From NCBI RefSeq assembly GCF_001591385.1, contig NZ_BCUU01000010.1:22966-86965 (forward strand): a stretch of DNA of 64,000 nt, in the 5' to 3' direction. The notes beneath the pieces were generated by a model, which was not told the DNA's origin, searched no databases, and worked only from the letters and a program-made list of their open reading frames with translations. The DNA comes from Variovorax soli NBRC 106424 (lineage in GTDB: Bacteria; Pseudomonadota; Gammaproteobacteria; Burkholderiales; Burkholderiaceae_C). A program made the translations under genes and the position numbers. Shown here one piece after another: positions 58,343-64,000 of the stretch. The number at the start of each line of letters is the position of its first letter. Position 1 is the stretch's first letter.

Positions 58343-59365
58343 TCAAGGCTTGCCCGGGAAGATCTGCTTCCAGTCCTTCTTCATGCTCACGACGACCCAG
58401 TTGCGCTTGGGCGCTTCGTCCAGCGCCTTGTCCAGCTTGCCGAAGGGCGACTGGCGGTCGTAGGCGAACTCGCGCTCGGCGTCGTCGTGATGGACCAGCA
58501 GGCCCAGGCGCCGGCCGGGCCCGGTGGTGGTGTACTGCAGCATCTGCAGGTCGCCATCGGAATTGCCGAAGGCCAGGATGGGCTGCTGCCCGATGTGCAT
58601 GTAGATGCCCACCGGCTTGCCCGGCCCATCGTCGACGAAATGCAGCTTGGGCTGGCGCATGAGCGACGTGCCGTCATACACGATGCCCTGCGACGAGCCC
58701 ACCACCCGCTCGGGCGGAATGCCGTAGACAGCCTCGGTCCATGGCCGCATCGCTTCCATGGTGCCGCCGGAGACGATGAAGTTCTTGAAGCCCTTGGAGC
58801 GCAGGTAGCTCAGCAGTTCCAGCTGCGGCTGGTACACGGCTTCGGTGTAGGGGCGCTTGAGCGTCGGGTGGCGGGCGGTGGCGAACCACTGGCGCACCGT
58901 CTTGTCGTAGTCCTCCACCGACATGCCGCTGTTGGCCTGCACCAGCAGGTCGAGCAAGGGCTTCTCGCCCTGCGCCAGCGCGCCCTTCAGGTCGTTGGCC
59001 GCCAGGGCCTTGTACACCGGATTGTCCTGCCACTGCGGATTGCGCGGCGCCGCGGCCTTGACCTGGTCGATCATGAAGGCGAACTGCGTGTACATGGGCT
59101 GCTCGACCCACAGCGTGCCGTCGTTGTCGAAGGTGGCGATGCGCTGGGCCGGCGGCACGTAGTTGGGCGAAGCCTCGTTCGTCACGTCGTTGACGAAGTC
59201 GATGATCGACTGCCGCGCCGGCCCATCGGCCCACGAGGGCAGCGGATCGGTGCCCGAAAGGCTGGCGCAGCCGGCGGCGCCCCACGCGACGAAGCCCGCC
59301 ACGAGCCACGACGCAGCCCCTTTCAACCACGATCTTCTGCTGCCTGCTTGAGAAAAAATGGCCAT
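58343..59365 (-). CDS. HAD-superfamily phosphatase-like lipoprotein
   Basis: Exported hydrolase of 340 residues. The start MAIFSQAGSRRSWLKGAASW (ATG 59365) gives a signal with lipobox AAGC (Cys33). The HAD nucleophile motif is FDNDGTLW (Asp80, Asp82), motif II is FIVSGGTMEAM, and motif IV is AFGNSDGDLQML. The cap is helical. This layout resembles the phosphoserine/phosphorylcholine phosphatase branch. An in-frame start further upstream exists but lacks a signal. It is the first gene of a nine-gene same-strand run, 27 bases before the arylsulfatase. It is predicted to remove phosphate in the periplasm. Confidence 0.82.
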   Translation of the reverse strand: MAIFSQAGSRRSWLKGAASWLVAGFVAWGAAGCASLSGTDPLPSWADGPARQSIIDFVNDVTNEASPNYVPPAQRIATFDNDGTLWVEQPMYTQFAFMIDQVKAAAPRNPQWQDNPVYKALAANDLKGALAQGEKPLLDLLVQANSGMSVEDYDKTVRQWFATARHPTLKRPYTEAVYQPQLELLSYLRSKGFKNFIVSGGTMEAMRPWTEAVYGIPPERVVGSSQGIVYDGTSLMRQPKLHFVDDGPGKPVGIYMHIGQQPILAFGNSDGDLQMLQYTTTGPGRRLGLLVHHDDAEREFAYDRQSPFGKLDKALDEAPKRNWVVVSMKKDWKQIFPGKP

Positions 59366-59471
59366 TGCTCGCAACCCCCTTCGTCGAACTGAAGTGTTTT
59401 GAATTACATGCTGCCGCGGGCTTGTTCTTGTCTGCGCTGCTGTGCGCATTTAACCCGGGTCGCGCGAGCGT

Positions 59472-59490
59472 AGCGTTGTTGTGCAACGCT
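59472..59490. promoter_or_regulatory. Perfect inverted repeat upstream of the sulfatase/Bat-type operon
   Basis: AGCGTTG and CAACGCT form a perfect 7-bp inverted repeat around TTGTG. It lies 107 bases before the HAD lipoprotein start and 171 bases before doxX in the divergent intergenic region 59366-59660. No other element is clear there. It is a candidate operator; a hairpin in RNA is the alternative. Confidence 0.4.
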
Positions 59491-59660
59491 GGCAATCGCT
59501 AATGCGCGGGAAATGAGAGGGACAGGAACTCGCCCACGCGGGGCTGCTCACTAGCAAATAACCGCTGCAAACAACGCAGGCGGTGGGCGCGCCACCCGTC
59601 TTGAACCACAATGGCGCTTTTTTTCGTCAACCTAAATCAACAGAGAAAGTGGCAACTGCA

Positions 59661-60065
59661 ATGATCCGTTCCGATGACACCGGCAAGCTCATCCTTCGCC
59701 TGGCCCTGGGCATCCTCATCCTGTTGCACGGCATTGCCAAGCTGAGCAGCGGCGTAGGCTTCATCTCCGGTCAATTGACCGCCAACGGTCTGCCCGGCGC
59801 GCTGGCCTACCTGGTCTTCGTTGGCGAAATCCTCGCGCCCGTGCTGCTGATTGCCGGCATCTACACGCGGCCCGCCGCCTGGATCGTGGTCATCAACATG
59901 CTGGTGGCCATCTGGCTGGTGCACACCAAGGATCTGTTCGTCATCGGCAAGCAAGGGGGCTGGGCACTGGAACTGCAGGGCATGTTCCTCTTCGCCGCAC
60001 TGGCCGTGGCTTTCATGGGTGCCGGCCGCTTCAGCGTGGGCGGTACCGGCGGTCGCTACAACTGA
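59661..60065 (+). CDS. DoxX family membrane protein
   Basis: Inner-membrane protein of 134 residues with four helices. LILRLALGILILLHGIAKLSSGVGFISGQL is the family's opening (R-x-x-L-G-x-x-x-x-x-H-G), and GALAYLVFVGEILAPVLLIAGIYTRPAAW is the typical second part. It ends in a polar glycine tail. DoxX proteins are linked to respiration and thiol stress, but the exact activity is unknown. I start at ATG 59661. The convergent deformylase gene follows. Confidence 0.9.
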   Translation: MIRSDDTGKLILRLALGILILLHGIAKLSSGVGFISGQLTANGLPGALAYLVFVGEILAPVLLIAGIYTRPAAWIVVINMLVAIWLVHTKDLFVIGKQGGWALELQGMFLFAALAVAFMGAGRFSVGGTGGRYN

Positions 60066-60074
60066 TCGCCTGGC

Positions 60075-60614
60075 TCAGTCGTCTTCGGAAGCATCGAGGC
60101 CCGGAAACAGGACCTCGGTGAAGCCGAAGCGCGAGAAATCGCGCACGCGCATGGGGTAGAGCTTGCCCAGCAGGTGGTCCACCTCGTGCTGCACGACCCG
60201 TGCGTGAAAACCGCTCACCGTGCGATCGATCGGGTCGCCATAAGGATCGAAGCCGGTGTAGCGGATGTTGGCAAATCGCGGCACCACGCCGCGCAGGCCC
60301 GGCACCGAGAGGCAGCCCTCCCAGCCCTCCTCTTCATCGGTGCCGATGGGCGTGATCACCGGGTTGAGGAGCACCGTGCGCGGCACGACGGGTGCATCGG
60401 GGTAGCGTGGATTGGGTGCGTCGGTGCCGAAGATCACCAACTGCTGGTCCACACCGATCTGCGGCGCCGCGAGGCCCGCGCCATTGACCGCCGCCATGGT
60501 CTCGAACATGTCGCGCACCAGCAGGTGCAACTCGTCGGTGTCGAACTCGGCCACCGGCTGCGCCACCCGGAGCAGCCGCGGGTCGCCCATCTTCAGGATT
60601 TCTCGGATTGCCAT
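60075..60614 (-). CDS. def: Peptide deformylase
   Basis: Removes the formyl group from N-formyl-methionine on nascent chains, an Fe2+ enzyme. The 179 residues carry all three motifs: [10 protein letters not shown] (46-55), EGCLSVPG (metal ligand Cys101) and QHEVDHLLG (His143, Glu144, His147). [21 protein letters not shown] is the standard N-terminus. In this order two deformylases are common; this one is away from fmt, so it is probably the second copy. Confidence 0.95.
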   Translation of the reverse strand: MAIREILKMGDPRLLRVAQPVAEFDTDELHLLVRDMFETMAAVNGAGLAAPQIGVDQQLVIFGTDAPNPRYPDAPVVPRTVLLNPVITPIGTDEEEGWEGCLSVPGLRGVVPRFANIRYTGFDPYGDPIDRTVSGFHARVVQHEVDHLLGKLYPMRVRDFSRFGFTEVLFPGLDASEDD

Positions 60615-60659
60615 GCGCCGATTATCTGGCCGCCGCGCATGGCCTCGCTTGCCGCGCGT

Positions 60660-60905
60660 TCAACGCCAGTAGGGCCGGCCTCCCCAATAGCCGCGGCCGT
60701 AGTAGCCGGGCCGGCCGTAGTAATAGGGGCGTCCGTAGTAGGGCCGGCCGTAGTAGCCGCCCACGCCGATGTCGACGCTGACAGGCGGCGCCACCACCGC
60801 GGCTTCTCCGTAGGGGTACGCAGGCGGCGCGACCACGCACCCACCCAGCGCGAGGACGGCTGCGCCGGCAGCGCCAGCCAGCGCGATTCGGCGGATTGCA
60901 GTCAT
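60660..60905 (-). CDS. Small Tyr/Gly-rich lipoprotein
   Basis: Predicted 81-residue lipoprotein of unknown function. From ATG 60905 (MTAIRRIALAGAAGAAVLALGGC) a signal with lipobox LGGC leads into a Pro/Tyr/Val segment and a C-terminal tail of GRPYY/GRPGYYGRG repeats ending in Trp-Arg. Such YGRP-rich tails occur in several small proteobacterial lipoproteins and may bind polymer or sit in the outer membrane. The next gene (ligA) ends 95 bases away on the same strand. Confidence 0.72.
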   Translation of the reverse strand: MTAIRRIALAGAAGAAVLALGGCVVAPPAYPYGEAAVVAPPVSVDIGVGGYYGRPYYGRPYYYGRPGYYGRGYWGGRPYWR

Positions 60906-60999
60906 GGGCGTTTCTCCAGAAAGTTCATTCATCTGGCTATTCAACGCCCCGTCTTTCTCGCTGTTGACCCCCGCCTGTGAAGGTGGTGTAAAGCCTGGT

Positions 61000-64000
<3,001 letters not shown>

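Overview
The window reads as chromosome of a GC-rich betaproteobacterium of the order Burkholderiales, most likely Comamonadaceae close to Variovorax. This is inferred from base composition, protein style and local gene orders (zipA-ligA, map-glnD divergent from purL, Comamonadaceae-type ABC and MFS sets). No rRNA, tRNA, CRISPR array, integrase or transposase was seen. Genes are dense, and many neighbours overlap by ATGA, GTGA or TGATG.

Layout. 1-4776: acyl-CoA ligase plus branched-chain-type ABC transporter (binding protein, LivH, LivM cut by the left edge). 4880-7902: lipoprotein carboxylesterase divergent from an AraC-type regulator. 7961-11505: housekeeping and stress genes selO, msrB, yciB, bolA and a parvulin isomerase. 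11617-13826: a translationally coupled pair of uncharacterised genes, a helix-turn-helix DUF6502 protein and a Gly/Ser-rich DUF5666 lipoprotein. 14041-20862: minor type IV pilin operon ending in a PilY1/PilC adhesin. 20995-32043: a cupin-type HTH regulator divergent from an eight-gene catabolic operon (FAD amino-acid oxidase, M81 peptidase, five-gene oligopeptide ABC transporter, N-acyl-D-amino-acid deacylase) ending in RidA. Three copies of a TTGCGT-type palindrome lie in the divergent intergenic region. 32098-41914: a frameshifted S1C protease, a Tat-exported DOPA-dioxygenase-like protein, purL with an in-frame palindromic repeat, map and glnD. 41973-47094: an oxalate/formate-type MFS antiporter, an MHS-family MFS transporter and a QuiC-type 3-dehydroshikimate dehydratase. 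47270-59365: a tightly packed minus-strand series of HAD lipoprotein, arylsulfatase, membrane-fused spermidine-synthase-like protein, MoxR ATPase, DUF58, DUF4381, VWA (BatA), VWA-TPR (BatB/C) and BatD. 59661-64000: DoxX, peptide deformylase, a Tyr/Gly-rich small lipoprotein, ligA and zipA (cut by the right edge).

How the genes work together. The 22000-32043 block makes a coherent predicted route: import of a peptide or N-acyl-amino acid, hydrolysis, oxidation of the freed (D-)amino acid to an imine, and imine hydrolysis by RidA. The Bat-type block looks like a MoxR/VWA chaperone machine in the envelope, transcribed together with an exported sulfatase and phosphatase. That combination, the DUF6502/DUF5666 pair and the candidate operators are the best places to look for undescribed biology. 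All functions are read from sequence motifs and family knowledge; no database search was run.
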